DNA from: Zerene cesonia
Taxonomy: Eukaryota; Arthropoda; Insecta; Lepidoptera; Pieridae
Reading direction: 5' to 3'
Length of the DNA: 64,000 bases
Assembly (NCBI RefSeq): GCF_012273895.1
Contig: NC_052127.1
Location: 3,220,247 to 3,284,246, forward strand
Under the pieces are notes generated by a model. The model was not told the DNA's origin and did no database searches. It was given only the letters and a program-made list of their open reading frames with translations. Shown here piece after piece: positions 21,746-33,508 of the stretch (position 1 is its first letter; each line of letters starts with the position of its first letter). The position numbers were made by a program, and so were the translations under genes.

Positions 21746-23880
21746 ACTAGACCAGCCCATGGCTGTAGTCGGTTTCAAAACATACATCATTTGTTACATT
21801 CAAAACCAGAAATCGACAAAGAAAAATTCGTCGCAATAGAAAAATGTGCGTAAAGAAACAATAACGCTTTACATCCATTTTCCAACACGAAAAACCTGCA
21901 CTCGAAGACCGCAAAATACGCAACCATTGACGCGTAATAATTTTCAATTTCTCCCACACTACAATATAACAGATGAAACAATCCCTTCAACCTTAGTACA
22001 TTTGGTTATGATGAATGTGTTGGGGAGATTGACTCATAAATTACCTCCTCCCTCGATATTTACGACTTCCTTTAATTTTCCCAGAAATTGGGTTAGGCCA
22101 CGATTGGGAATCATCCACTGTATATTTCAGTCAACAAATTATCTCTGGTGCGAAATACATTCTGGAATATTGAAGACGCTAATAAACTCGTAACACTGTT
22201 TATTTATATGGGTAATAAATAATCTCTTCTATGAAAAGTATTTAGGTATTCATAAATGAAGGTAGAATATTTTATTGTATATTCGAAGAAGGGTATAAAA
22301 TCATAACACAGATATGCTGAATTGCATCCTATAACAACAACAATTTGCTTTTATTTAAATGTCTTATGAAGAAATAGTTACATTTTTCATAAATACCTAA
22401 TTTGTATTACATTGATATCCGTTTAAAATGTCCTCATTAATATCTGGATTTATGACTATTTCGCATACAAACCAGCACAACTAAAAACAAAAAAACGTAA
22501 TTACTTCTTTCTCACTCTGTATGCCATATTTCATTGTATGTATTAACTCAAATCGGTTTATTTACTGTGTAATAAATATTTTTATGTATGTATTATTAGG
22601 TATTACCAACTGCGAACAACAGGCACCTTTGATAATGTTGAATTATGGCAATCCAAAAGATATCCAGATGTAAATAATTGTTAAAAAAACCCTGGAGTGA
22701 TACCTCTCACTACCTCATATTCTAAAAAGGTGCCACATGACAACAATTTCCTACCAAACACAGAAAAAATCACACCAATCGGTTGAAAACTCACAGAGTT
22801 GTCCAAAACTAGAAAACAAACAGACGAAGAAGGTTCTCATTCTTCATTTTTGAGAACAATTAAGTGAATATACAAGTGACTGAAAATTTAAAGCATTAAT
22901 TCTATTTTTCATAACATTCGCGTGGTCAAAAGTTGATATTACAATAAATCGACATTAGAGGAAGTTCCCGCCGTGAATACCATCTAGCAAGCTTATCACG
23001 TTTCTAACTTTTCTTTTGTGGTTTCAAATACAAACTGTAGCGGTTTAGTAACCAAAGTTCTCAAAAAAGAAAGGTTCTCAATTCGGCTGTACTGTTCCTT
23101 TTTTGGTTTTGTTACTCGATTATCTATATGCAAATGGGGGATTGAAAAACGTAATTGAATTAAAATTACGAACAGTTGGAAATTTTCGTAGCAGGGCGAA
23201 TGATGTCGGGGTAATACTTTTACAATAATTATTTAATTCTTATGTTATAAAATATAAGACAGAGATAAATTACAAATAATGACGTACTTAGAACCAAAAT
23301 ATAAATAATAAATATCACAACAATCAGTTAAATACCAACGGCATTATATAGCATAGTAAAAAAACGAAACAAAAGAAATCTATTCATAATTGGAAAAACT
23401 TCCTTCTAGATTGAGAACCTTCTAGAAAATTTGGAACGTCGCGGTCGAAATAACGTGTGCAAACACCCACTCTCGTATTTGTCTTGCAACCCATCACAAG
23501 GTATTATTAAGGTATTAATACCATTTAAAGATTTTAAGGCACTTAGTTTTAGCGTTCCACTTTGAAGACATTGTAGTTTAATTTTCCATCCACCGTATCA
23601 TTTAATTGAGCGGGAATTCTTTTGAAAATGCAAAAAAAGGTTGGCTTTTGTCTAATTGTGTTTACTAATATCTTACTATGAACGACTTATACTTATACGG
23701 ATATATGATTCTATATATTCAAGAAAGCGATTGCTATCACGACTTAGTTTTTCAGGAATAACTGGATCGATTACAAAAATGTATTTACCGTTGTATATGT
23801 ACGTTATCCCTGATTGATACACACATACACATGGTATATTTATGGTAAAACTGAAGGGAACAAACAGAAAGTATGAAGCA
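21746..23880. other. Unassigned; one long open frame
   Basis: About 2.1 kb. A plus-strand frame at 21846-22193 is open for 115 codons but its first in-frame ATG comes only about half way, and the antisense also has open frames. No motif seen. Rest featureless. Confidence 0.35.
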
Positions 23881-24096
23881 CTAGCTGCGCCCCGCGGTTT
23901 CACCCGCGTAAATCCGTATCCCGTAGGAATATCGGGATAAAAAGTTGCCAATATGTTATTCCAGTTGTTCAGCTATCTACATACCAAATTTCATTGCAAT
24001 CGGTTCAGTAGCTTTTGCGTGAAAGAGCAACAAACACACGCACATCCTTCCAAACTTTCGCATTTATAATATTAGTAGGATAGGATATTAGTAGGA
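23881..24096 (-). mobile_element. Helitron family A copy
   Basis: CTAGCTGCGCCCCGCGG edge, intact hairpin and core, 5' end with iterated TCCTA (24075-24096). Close to consensus, so young within the family. Confidence 0.9.
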
Positions 24097-24345
24097 TAGA
24101 AAGTATTATTAGTGAAATGAAATGAAAAGTGAAATATATACTGTTTTGTATAACTATATAAAGTATTAACTATTTATGAAACATAAGCTTTTATTTTGTG
24201 ACAGCAAGAATACACATCGATTTTATTTATTTGCACAGATTGCCCGAGGTTATATAAATAAATCAAAAACAGGAAGATAAACAATATATGTTTGATGTTA
24301 AAATATTAATTGTTTATTATATCATCAGCTTAAATATTATTGATA

Positions 24346-24562
24346 CAGAGGAGAGGTGGCTCTACGGATAAGACCTCGGACTTAATGCGACGGCTCGGGA
24401 GTTCGAGATCGGAGGATCGTGCATGAAATAAATTGACTTTTCAGTTTACCTACACATTATTTACATAAAGGGGTTATGGCTTGAGGCGAAGAAAAATATA
24501 GTGAGGACACCGGCATGTCGGAGAATCAAAAGTTTGACAACATGTAACATCGGCCAACATGA
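24346..24562 (+). mobile_element. SINE S1 copy, 3' truncated
   Basis: GAGGTGGCTCTACGGATAAG head, CCTCGGACTTAATGCG, degenerate B-box AGTTCGAGATC, AAATTGACTTTTCAG, then GGACACCGGCATGTCGG. The (ATG)n tail is lost. Confidence 0.65.
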
Positions 24563-24611
24563 TTCTATATCAATTCTTGGTTAACAAGATATACGTCCAA
24601 TAACGTGTATA

Positions 24612-24835
24612 TCCTACCGATATTATAAATGCGAAAGTTTGTATGGATGGAGGAGGATGTGTGTGTGTTTGCTGCTCTTTCACGCAAAAACTACTGAACC
24701 GATTGCAATGAAATTTGGTACGTAGAGAGCTGAACAACTGGAATAACACATAGGCAACTTATAATAACTTTTTATACCAAAATTCCTACGGGATACGGAC
24801 TTACGCGGGTATTAACTTACTCGGGGCGCAGATAG
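24612..24835 (+). mobile_element. Helitron family A copy
   Basis: TCCTACCGATATTATAAATG start after A, full core, a small insertion near 24765, 3' end GGGGCGCAGATAG|T (ATAG for CTAG); the hairpin's second arm is mutated. Confidence 0.85.
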
Positions 24836-26061
24836 TCACTTAATAAATATATAAGTGTATAACACGATGACTTGAAAACGTCACCTGTAAAATATGAGTA
24901 GTTTGGCGATTATAACACGTTTCGAAAAGCGGAGGTGGTTCTTATTTGACTGTATGTTTTATCTTTGTTAATCGATAATTCTGGAAGTTTTTAACGGATA
25001 GAGATGATTCTTTTATAGAAAATTTATGTGTTTTATAGGAAATTCTTGTAAATTGGTGTAATTTTTCCCTCTGGGAAATTGGGGACCTCTTTAGTTGAAA
25101 ATAATAATATTTCTTTTTATAATTCACTAGCGGTCTTTTAAACTATTGTTTATGTGAGCCCCATTGAATCCAACAGAAAATAATTATGAAATGGCCGTTT
25201 TACCTAAGGATGGAAAAAACGGTACTTATGAAAATGAACAATTCGTCATTCATTGCAAACTTTAATAACGTAAATTTACATTGTGTGATGTACATTGCGG
25301 CGTTTCTAAGTTCGTTTGTAGTACAAATCACTAAATCAAACGAAAGATTTGAAATCAATTATGATAAACAGTAGCATTGGATAATACGGTGTTACGGGTA
25401 GAGAGCTTTGAGGTAAACACATTATAATATTTTGTTGTGTTTGATTTTACGCGAGTATTATCCATTAAGAAATTAAAAACTTTTTAACGGATTTTAAACG
25501 CGGTTTATTCATTAGTAGTATTAGTTTTTAATTTCTAAAAAAACACATTATGTCATGCGAAAGTCGCTCGATTTTCGAGATATTCGGCATTTTCGCATAG
25601 ACATATAGATAGCATAGAGTATTGGAAAAAAAACTTACGATTCTTTTTAATGATAATAATTCAAATAAATAATTTTTAGAATCTGTTCGGGGCATATAAT
25701 TCCTGGATAGATGCGCTATGAAACGTTACACTAAGACTGCATTTATTAATAGATGAGTAAATCAAACTTCAAGGTGTCTTATATTCATCCCAAGTCCTGA
25801 AAGGAAGTCCCGAGAGTAAAAACATTAATTACCTAAAAAAACTGTGCATTATAACTATTATAATATTTACTGATAAGCCCGTGGTTCATAAATAATATTG
25901 TGTCTTATAAATGTTCAGTTTACATATATAGGTATCCATCTAATAAAATATTAAGCTATTAGATTTATCTAAAAACAATTAACCACAATATGTCTACCAA
26001 CTGTTTATTTTATTGTATGGCAAAGTATAAAGGGCAGTAGATAGTAATAGTAGATAGTAGA
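24836..26061. other. Mostly unassigned
   Basis: 25430-25620 resembles a worn Helitron (ACGGATTTTAAACGCGG, then GAAAGTCGC) and holds an AAATTAAAAACT inverted pair. No gene seen. Confidence 0.35.
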
Positions 26062-26116
26062 TAACCCTTATATGAGGCCTGTGTCCCAGCAGTGGGACCA
26101 TATATGGGCTGATGAA
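26062..26116 (+). mobile_element. SINE S1 3'-end fragment
   Basis: GAGGCCTGTGTCCCAGCAG then TGGGACCATATATGGGCTG and ATGA: the last 50 bases of S1 without its long tail. Confidence 0.7.
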
Positions 26117-26547
26117 AGTATAGGTATATTTTCCACATGACAAAATACTTTCCGTGATAATTATTTCGAATTCAATGACAGTAAAGCATCCCGAAACACT
26201 TAAAATCTGCCTCCATTTATATTTCCTGCCCCAAGCTATACCCCTCAAAGTCAGCGATACCTCATTAAAATATTTTACGACTTCCGCCATACTTTGTTAT
26301 GATTTTGAATTTATTTGTGGGCATAAAGCTTTTATTATTGCGGAGTTTTTAGATTTCAATTCAGTAAATAAAGTTGCTGTCGATGATCTGACAGTGGACG
26401 GTAATTTCCCGGGAATAAATTAAATATTTAAATAAGTGGGTAGGTTACGACTTTTTAACTTCTTAGCTTTTATGACAAACAATTTGTGTGTGCGATTTTG
26501 AATATAATTGCATGCGCTATTCATTTGTTTGTTATTTCTTATTCAAT

Positions 26548-26668
26548 AGAGAGAGAGAAGATTGAAGGAGATTAAAGGAAGAAGAAGATTGAGAGGATTG
26601 AAGAGGAGGGATAAGAAAGGACTGGGAAGGGTAAGAAAAAGGATTGGGGGAAGGAAGGGTGTCCAGGC
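26548..26668. repeat. Purine-rich tract, P-like
   Basis: Almost pure A/G on the plus strand for about 110 bases (AGAGAG, GAAGGAG, AAGAAAGGACTGGG, GGGGGAAGGAAGGG). Part resembles the middle of repeat family P. Confidence 0.5.
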
Positions 26669-26708
26669 CCGGCTAATCATATGCATTCTTATATAATTTA
26701 CTGAAGTA

Positions 26709-26800
26709 ACATAAAGCTGAAAAGTTTGTTTCTTTATTTCCTTTTTGTAAGCTAATCTCAGGAACTACTAGACCGATTTCAAATATAATGTGAAATTTGT
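26709..26800 (+). mobile_element. Helitron-like family C fragment
   Basis: AACATAAAGCTGAAAAGTTTG start and GGAACTACTAGACCGATTTC core; no 3' end. Confidence 0.6.
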
Positions 26801-27050
26801 GTTATAAAATGGATAAACACTAAAATTTTCAGATTCACCAAGGATTTGCAGACCAGTAGCACAAGATGGATGACATAAGACAAACCGTTTCACTTAAGCC
26901 TTAATTTCATATTAAACCTTACCGCTCACTGGGCGAATAAAATTTACAATTCTTGGTATATTTTTTGAAATTCTGCGTATTTCAATAAAATCATGATTTA
27001 ATAATATAATAGACTAAATAGGCTCAATTACTCTTATATAATTATTATAA

Positions 27051-27240
27051 TTAGTTGATCCTGATGATCCTAATCAGGATAATAAGGTAAACCTATGAAA
27101 TTTTTCCTTCATGAGTATTGTAGCGTGTACTTATTTGAAAAGTACGAAAAAAATCTGTCCGTTTCAAGTGAGCAAAAACCGAGTCTAAGAGAGTCGTATA
27201 CATACAAACATACAGGTGATGCTACTAAAACCGTATGAAT
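27051..27240 (+). repeat. Repeat family K copy
   Basis: AATCAGGATAATAAGGTAAAC at the left and ACATACAAACATACAGGTG, ATGCTACTAAAACCGT at the right match 38950-39150 in the same order. Unclassified; possibly a LINE 3' end. Confidence 0.5.
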
Positions 27241-27441
27241 AATATTTTACTATCTAACAATACGTCTGATCGCATCTGCTATTGAAAGAATCCTAGTGAT
27301 AGAATGGATTTTGTTTATCCTATGCAAAACTATACTAATTAGATTGACCGACCCGCGAAGGGGCAAAAAAAACGAAAATTACTTATTAATAATTTAATGT
27401 AATAAAAAATTACATTTTAAATTATATCTAACTTATTAACT

Positions 27442-27486
27442 ACGTCCCTCCTGTTCAATGTTTCCAACATTGAACCGGAGGGACGT
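27442..27486. repeat. 45-nt hairpin, 10 + 10 bp stems
   Basis: ACGTCCCTCC pairs with GGAGGGACGT and GTTCAATGTT with AACATTGAAC, with one T/C mismatch and a TCC loop. It marks the left edge of a GC-rich island. Confidence 0.9.
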
Positions 27487-27628
27487 CAAGGACGCCAAGA
27501 GTGTGTCTTCGGCGGGGCAGCGTCGCGGTCGTGGATTGCCGTCATCTTGTGTTGTGTGTGCGCGATGTTGCAATCGTTACCGGGTAGAAGTTCCTACTGG
27601 GTGGCCTTATGCATCTTCTTATAATTAG
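27458..27628 (+). CDS. Candidate 56-codon ORF in a GC-rich island
   Basis: ATG at 27458, inside the hairpin, opens 56 codons to TAG. It begins MFPTLNRRDVKDAKSVSS, then a basic stretch GQRRGRG, then a cysteine cluster CVVCARCC (residues about 32-39) and ends near TGWPYASSYN. The island (27478-27600) has strikingly higher GC than the flanks, which favours a coding or mobile origin. The start context (TTCAATG) is weak. A family C Helitron follows 27 bases later. I do not recognise it: it might be the end of a transposon protein, a captured exon, or non-coding repeat. The antisense frame is shorter. Confidence 0.25.
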   Translation: MFPTLNRRDVKDAKSVSSAGQRRGRGLPSSCVVCARCCNRYRVEVPTGWPYASSYN

Positions 27629-27654
27629 TGCGTGTTATATGTACATAACATACT

Positions 27655-27812
27655 AACACTATAAAGCTGAAGAGTTTGTTTGTTTGTTTATTTGAACGCG
27701 CTAATCTCAGGTACTGCCGTTTTGAAACATTCTTTCAGTTTTAGATAGCCTATTTATTGACGAAGGCTTTGACTATATAGTTAACACGAGCAACGCCGGG
27801 GCGGACAGCTAG
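27655..27812 (+). mobile_element. Helitron-like family C copy
   Basis: CTATAAAGCTGAAGAGTTTG start, GCTAATCTCAGGTACTGCC, ends GCAACGCCGGGGCGGAC then AGCTAG. Near full length. Confidence 0.8.
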
Positions 27813-28211
27813 AATAAATATAAGTTTAATGTACCTACTCAACAAATATTACCACTTACATTGTTTATCAGAAGAAAGTTACTTATTTTTCCTTGAGTAC
27901 GCAGCCACGAGCGGAAACCTTTAATACTATCCAATATTAAATACTACACTATCTAGTCCACGAATATTCTCATCTTATTCAGTGAGCGTTGCCCCTAAAT
28001 GATTTAAATTCGTAGGGATATATATTCTATTTTCATTTCGCTGCAATTGCTTGAAATTTTAATGGCTTAATTTGGCTCAGAACTGTTTGAAAACCTCATT
28101 AGCGTGCTAACAATTAGATATTTATGTGTTAATAAGTTTTTTCTCATAGATAATTATACACTTAATTTACTATCCTAATGAATTTGAAAGTTTGTAAGAG
28201 TGTACCTATGT
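27813..28211. other. AT-rich stretch without recognised features
   Basis: Nothing identified. Confidence 0.4.
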
Positions 28212-28404
28212 ATTTTTTATGTCATAGCGGACAACGGAGTTGTTTGTTCACCTTATGGGAGGCGATCACCACGGCCCATGAACCCACCCCTCCCCCTTTT
28301 TAAGTGGCAAGGGATATGGATAAGGAAAGTCTTAAACGAAGGAATGGATTAGCATGGGTAAGGAAAAGAAAACCAGCCTATCGTTCCTCATCGTACGAAA
28401 AACG
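28212..28404 (+). repeat. Repeat family P copy, diverged
   Basis: TTTTTTATGTCATAGCGGAC, GGCGATCACCACGGCCCATG, GGATATGGATAAGG..., CTCATCGTACGAAAAACG. The 3' third is absent. Confidence 0.55.
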
Positions 28405-28523
28405 TGATTTAAATAATGTATTCTAATATTATTATTTATTACATATACATAATTTCATTTATTTCGTTCTTTCTAAAATATTGTAACACAAATAAAGTAA
28501 TTACATGTAACCTTTTAATATAC

Positions 28524-28650
28524 AATACTGTGTGTGTTTTTGTTACTGTTTCAAGCAAACACTACTGAACCGAATAAACATAAAAATTCGAACTGGAATA
28601 CTACATGGCAACTTTTTATCATAATATTCCTAGATACGGACTTACGCGGG
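28524..28650 (+). mobile_element. Helitron family A fragment
   Basis: GTGTGTGTTTTTGTTAC, CACTACTGAACCGA, GGCAACTTTTTATC, ACGGACTTACGCGGGG. Both termini are lost and the hairpin is cut in the middle. Confidence 0.65.
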
Positions 28651-28655
28651 GAGAA

Positions 28656-28839
28656 CTTTTTCAGCATTGCATAAACATCCGTCTGTCTGTAACGCTTTTA
28701 CGGCTAAACGGCAAAAGTCATTTAGATGAGATTTGTCACGATCCTAAGAGTAGTTGAAAATACTGGACCAAGCCAAGAATTGGTTTTCAAACATAACGTC
28801 TAAAGATTCGAACCAGGTGATACCACGGGACACAGCTAG
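28656..28839 (+). mobile_element. Helitron-like family H copy
   Basis: CATCCGTCTGTCTGTAACGC then TTTTACGGCTAAACGG, and a 3' end ACCACGGGACACAGCTAG|T. The 5' terminus is missing. Confidence 0.6.
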
Positions 28840-28859
28840 TCATAATATCATAAAACGCA

Positions 28860-29078
28860 AACATGACTGACTGAGTAATCTATCTTTACACAGCATAAAC
28901 TGCTGGACTGATAAAGCTAAAATTTTTCATGCAGATAGCCATGATGTATGTATCCGCTAAGAAGAATTTTGACTAGTTCTCCCTAAAGAGATAAAATAGG
29001 GAATTACAGTGTTTGATAAGAAATTTTTGTTTAAAAATTAAAGTGTTTAATGCAATCGAAGCTGCGGGCAACAGCTAG
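28860..29078 (+). mobile_element. Helitron-like family E copy
   Basis: ACATGACTGACTGAGTAATC start; core AAACTGCTGGACTGATAAAG, GTATCCGCTAAGAAG; ends AAGCTGCGGGCAACAGCTAG. Confidence 0.7.
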
Positions 29079-29081
29079 CGA

Positions 29082-29296
29082 ATATGCTATAAAGGTTTTG
29101 GATTTTAACAGAACATAGAAAAAATAAACTCACTTTACGCACTCTGTGGGTCTACATGCTTAAATCTTTAAAATGAAGCTTCAAATTTTGTTGGGTTTTT
29201 TTAATAAATAGATTGGTACAAGAGCATTTATATGAATAATAAAGTCCATTAAATTCCCCTGAGTAAAACGCGTGCAAAGCCGCAGGCAACAGCTAG
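29082..29296 (+). mobile_element. Helitron-like family B copy
   Basis: Begins 4 bases after the family E CTAG. It holds TACATGCTTAAATCTTTAAA and the terminal GCGTGCAAAGCCGCAGGC, CAACAGCTAG|T. Confidence 0.65.
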
Positions 29297-30283
29297 TACA
29301 ATATAAAACTGCGATTACAAAACCAGTTTTCTCCGAATGATAAATTGTTTAGATTGTAAAATAAACTTTTCTAAAAAAATTGTCAGAATTCGAAAAACTG
29401 TTCGTTTATTCGTAACGTTTAAAAATAAACTCTTTCACCACAATCAAGGGAAATGTATTTATTTTTAGGCAAATTTTTCGAGGAATATTTTAAGAAACTT
29501 ATTTCTGTTTCAATTGTTAATGGAAGAAATTGAATTGTGTTTCAATTACAATAAATCTATCAGTTTCTACGTATATAAATTGTGGGAAGCGAAATTAAAT
29601 TTTATTATGGATTCAAATATGGAAATGGTTATGAGGATAGCAGATATTTTAAGAAATCTCGGGAGATGTCGTTTTATCTTCTTTACTATGTCTTTTATCT
29701 AAAAACTTTTAACAATAATATGTCGGTAAGGTTGTTAAAAACTACACAGAAATTAACTCGTCGTTAGATGGGATGGATTGCTACCGAAATTGGGTATGAA
29801 GAATCTGATATCCTCAATTCTCTTCGTCACATATGTAATATAACTGAATACCATTCCCTATCCAAAGCTTTAAAAATCGTACTGAGCTCTTAGACTATAA
29901 TTCGAAACGGTTTTCATAATACGTAATTAACATCTATAAAACTTAGATTGCGCAGATAAACACAGTTTAAACTCGTTTAAACAATCGTAAAACAGTCATA
30001 ATCGATGCAATATCAAGACAACTTATAGTACAGGAGACCGCTCGAACAAAACTTAAGTCATTAATTTCAGTGACAATGGCTAATAAAATAAGATACGACT
30101 GTTTTGCTTCTATAGTTCTATGAAGTGCTTCATATTGTTGGATCGCATCTTATAATGGGGTCTTTATTGCTTTAGTCGAAGCTTAGTTAGGGACCAATTG
30201 CTTTATAAGCATGTCAGCCTAGTGGACAAGTAATGTCCAATTTCACTAAATTATCATTATCATATTAGCAATAAACATTAATA
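29297..30283. other. AT-rich stretch without recognised features
   Basis: Two overlapping open frames (29514-29767) in different phases are AT-driven and have no motif. Confidence 0.4.
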
Positions 30284-30437
30284 CTAGCTAACCATACGGC
30301 TTCACCCGTGGTGTGTCTTCTTGGTAAAAAGAAGCGTATGTCACTCTAGTCTCCTATTTATATAAGAATCAAGTCATTTTTTCTTACGACGTGAAAGAAA
30401 GACAATCAAATAATCGCATTTACAATGTTAGTAAGGA
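30284..30437 (-). mobile_element. Helitron-like copy, diverged
   Basis: CTAGCTAACCATACGGC edge, hairpin-like CGGCTTCACCCGTGG, right end TCGCATTTACAATGTTAG. Related to family A but internally shortened. Confidence 0.55.
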
Positions 30438-30604
30438 TGTTTGTTCGTTTGTTTTTCCTTCCAGCCGCAACAGCTCGATGTTATGGTAGGATTTTCGTGT
30501 CTGTAGTGCAGCGAACGAATAGCCAGTTTAATGTATCAGTAAGAATTAATTGTGTGTTATTTATTAATTTAACAACGAAATTACAGAATTATTTTTTACA
30601 GAAA

Positions 30605-30690
30605 CTAAACCAACCGCCACCAAATTGTCAGAACTGTACCAAATTTAAACGTCACCGCATGGGAGTTACCAGCCTTTAAATAAAAAAACA
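30605..30690 (+). repeat. Interspersed repeat fragment
   Basis: AATTGTCAGAACTG, a CACCGCATGGGAG stretch and CCTTTAAATAAAAAAAC match the order seen at 54785-54885. Confidence 0.35.
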
Positions 30691-30803
30691 ATAAAATCAC
30701 AAAAAACTAACTTATAATACTATTTACGTAACTGTGTCATTTTGCGGCAAAATATCTGGCACTTACACTTCACTTAGTATGGTGTACCTACACACAAGTT
30801 CAT

Positions 30804-30805
<2 letters not shown>

Positions 30806-30838
<33 letters not shown>

Positions 30839-31004
30839 TATCAGCCCATACACGTTCCCATTGCTAGGACACAGGCCTCCTATGAGGGTTCAAGCCACAA
30901 TCCACCACGCTGGCCAAGTGTGGGTTGGCAGATGTCACATGTGGTCGAACTTTTTGATTCTCGGACATGCCGGTTTCCTCACGATGTTTTCCTTCACCGC
31001 TTTA
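30806..31004 (-). mobile_element. SINE S1 3' half
   Basis: A long (ATG)n tail (12 units) on the minus strand, then CCATAC..., CCTCATAGGAGGCCTGTG and CATGCCGG. The tRNA head is missing. His-rich frames through the tail are not genes. Confidence 0.8.
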
Positions 31005-31336
31005 ACTTCATTTAGTACGTTGGTAAATATAGAAACTGTGTGACGAATGAGTGTGCCTACAAGAAGTCCAATTGAATAAATAAATGTTTAAGTTTGAGTT
31101 TGAGTCTACAAACAAACCCAGACTTGATGAATATCTCCCTGACGTAAGCCAATACTCGTTGTTACAAAGGCGCCAAAATTGAGGAATGAACGGTTTGATT
31201 AAGTTTGACTCTGAGTTACAAATATGCTGTTGTGTTAAGGGAATACATGATTGGCTTGTTATGGCATGACACAAATCGCAATTGTGTTGTTCCTGCGTTC
31301 CATTTTACGTGACTTTTACGCACTAAGACTAGAATA
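31005..31336. other. AT-rich stretch without recognised features
   Basis: Nothing identified. Confidence 0.4.
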
Positions 31337-31549
31337 CTAGCTGCCCGCGGTTTCACCCGCGTAAGTCCGTATACCGTAGGAATATCGGGATAAAAAGTTG
31401 CCTATATGTTATTCCAGCTATCCAGCTATCTACGGACCAAATTTCATTGCAATCGGTTCAGTAGTTTTTGCGTGAAAGAGCAACAAACACACACACATCC
31501 TTACAAACTTTCGCATTTATAATATTAGTAGGATTATAGTAGGATAGGA
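31337..31549 (-). mobile_element. Helitron family A copy
   Basis: CTAGCTGCCCGCGGTTTC edge, hairpin CGCGGTTTCACCCGCG, full core, three TCCTA iterations at the 5' end (31527-31549) next to A. Confidence 0.9.
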
Positions 31550-31842
31550 TTTGTATTTTGAAAATTATCTATGTTAATTTTGGAACATATACCAAAAGAT
31601 TGTATTCCTATTGGGAAACATTTTGCACTAGTCCGATACAGCAAATCGGTAGTTAACAGTATATTTAATAATACGCTAATACTAGCTTCACCTGTACGCT
31701 TATATGTAACCGAATCCTTTAGACTCGGTTATGACTTTCATTCAAACTTTTTAAGGTTAGCAAGGATCGCTGATAATATATCTATTATCCAACATTAATT
31801 AAATTCCTTTACGTATACTCTATAAAAGAGTGGACTCAATCT

Positions 31843-32025
31843 ACTGGATCCTGATGTATTTCTATGGACGCTGCAACAAAAAATTATAAAAAATCGAGGT
31901 TAATTAATCATCGGATGGCACGGTCATACAATAGATGAGACGTCATTTTTTTTCAGTTCTTTAGTTTATTTGTACAGAACCCTTAGCCACGCGAATCCGA
32001 CTCGCACTTGACCGAGTTTTCCATT
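31843..32025 (+). repeat. Repeat family T 3' part
   Basis: AAAAAATCGAGGTTAATTAA, GGATGGCACGGTCATA, TGTACAGAACCCTTAGCC, CGACTCGCACTTGACCGAG. Same order as 52612-52800. Confidence 0.65.
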
Positions 32026-32675
32026 TAATTTATGCACGTGACATCATCGAACGAATTATGTATAATTTAATTACGTAGCGTTTTATTTCACAGAATAAAT
32101 TTCTAGAATAAATGTCCCGGTACATTTCTTGAATCGTAAAAGTTCCATTTTCTTGTATGAATAGTGGGAAATTATAAACTTTATGACGTCTGAATTACCG
32201 TACTAATTTTCTACTATTCATATATTGACCTATATTTTTATATGCAATAGGGTAAAGTAGTTCTCATGTATTTGAACACGTTATTTCGTATTATATGGAT
32301 AATGCGAAACATTATTTTAACCTTCTTATAATTTAAAGTTAGGTTTTATTAAAATTTTCTACATGTATAAATGTTCTATTGTATTTTCCCGCCACAATTA
32401 CAGGTATGATAGAATATGTAAAATAAATTGTACGTAATATAAAATGTTATCTGTATTTTTTGTTGGAAAAAATGTCTTTAATAATATCCCATGTATCCAA
32501 ATATCCCATGTATTAAATTGGAATTTCTTACAAATTTTATCTAAGACAGAAAAAAATTATTTGGCACTCAAAAAAATCCCAAATCATATATTTATTTCAC
32601 TTACACAGTCGAATTGAATACACAGATTAAATAATACACATTGACGTTGTTAAAAATGACTTTATTTATACAAAT
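32026..32675. other. AT-rich stretch without recognised features
   Basis: Nothing identified. Confidence 0.4.
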
Positions 32676-32859
32676 ATTATAAAGCTGAAGAGCTTGTTTC
32701 TTTGTTTGGTTGAAAGCGCTAATCTCAGGCCGTACTGGTCCGATTTGAACAATTATTTCAGTGTTAGGTAGCCCATATAGGCAGGCTTAATTCTATATAA
32801 TATCGGGTTCCACGTGGGTAAACAACAACAAAACAACAAAAACCGCGGAGCACAGCTAG
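32676..32859 (+). mobile_element. Helitron-like family C copy
   Basis: ATTATAAAGCTGAAGAGC start, CCGTACTGGTCCGATTTG, ends AAAACCGCGGAGCACAGCTAG|T. It has a (CAA)n-like insertion (32820-32838) that replaces part of the 3' region. Confidence 0.7.
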
Positions 32860-33295
32860 TATGAAAAAAATAACAGGCAATAATGCACAAAAGATTATTT
32901 ACTCACTGCATCAAAATACATTTTGGTATTGTTTAATTGTACAAAAGCTTTATTATAGAGACACGTTTAAGCGTTAAATCAATTACGACTGGTTGATGTC
33001 GTATCAATAACGTGAAATAAGCATTAATATTGAGTTTTAATGCAATTAATCGTGTTAAATTTTTATAACAGGATTATGTATTTTAAAGGTTAGGCTAGAA
33101 ACGATCACGCCTTCTCCATTATTGGCTATTTATTTATTTAGATTATTTTCACGGTTACTTACAACGATTATTAAGTGTAAATTCTAATAATGATTTAATT
33201 TAATGATCAGTACTATAGTAAATTAATAATGAATTATGATGTTACAAATTGCGAACGTTCTTTATTTTAGGAACGTCGGTTAAAAATATAAGAAG
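32860..33295. other. AT-rich stretch without recognised features
   Basis: Nothing identified. Confidence 0.4.
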
Positions 33296-33494
33296 CTAGC
33301 TGTTGCCCGAAGCTTTGCTCGCGTGACATAAATAAATTTTCATGGTACAAACATTCATTCCCGAAGAATTTATCAAAATCCTTTCTTAGCAGATACCTAC
33401 GTTATAACATTTATCTGGATGCCAAACTTTAGCTCAATCAGTCCAGTAGTCTGGGCTGTACGTTGATAGATCGCTATGTAAGTCAGTCAGTCAC
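33296..33494 (-). mobile_element. Helitron-like family E copy
   Basis: CTAGCTGTTGCCCGAAGC edge, CTTTCTTAGCAGATACCTAC, right end GTCAGTCAGTCAC. Near full length. Confidence 0.75.
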
Positions 33495-33508
33495 ACTTCA
33501 GACCGCGA

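Noticed and set aside
26548..26668. Purine tract as a special regulatory structure
   Set aside because: Looks like a worn part of repeat P plus simple sequence; triplex formation cannot be judged from this.
30734..31015. Histidine-rich protein
   Set aside because: The His run is the ATC tail of SINE S1.
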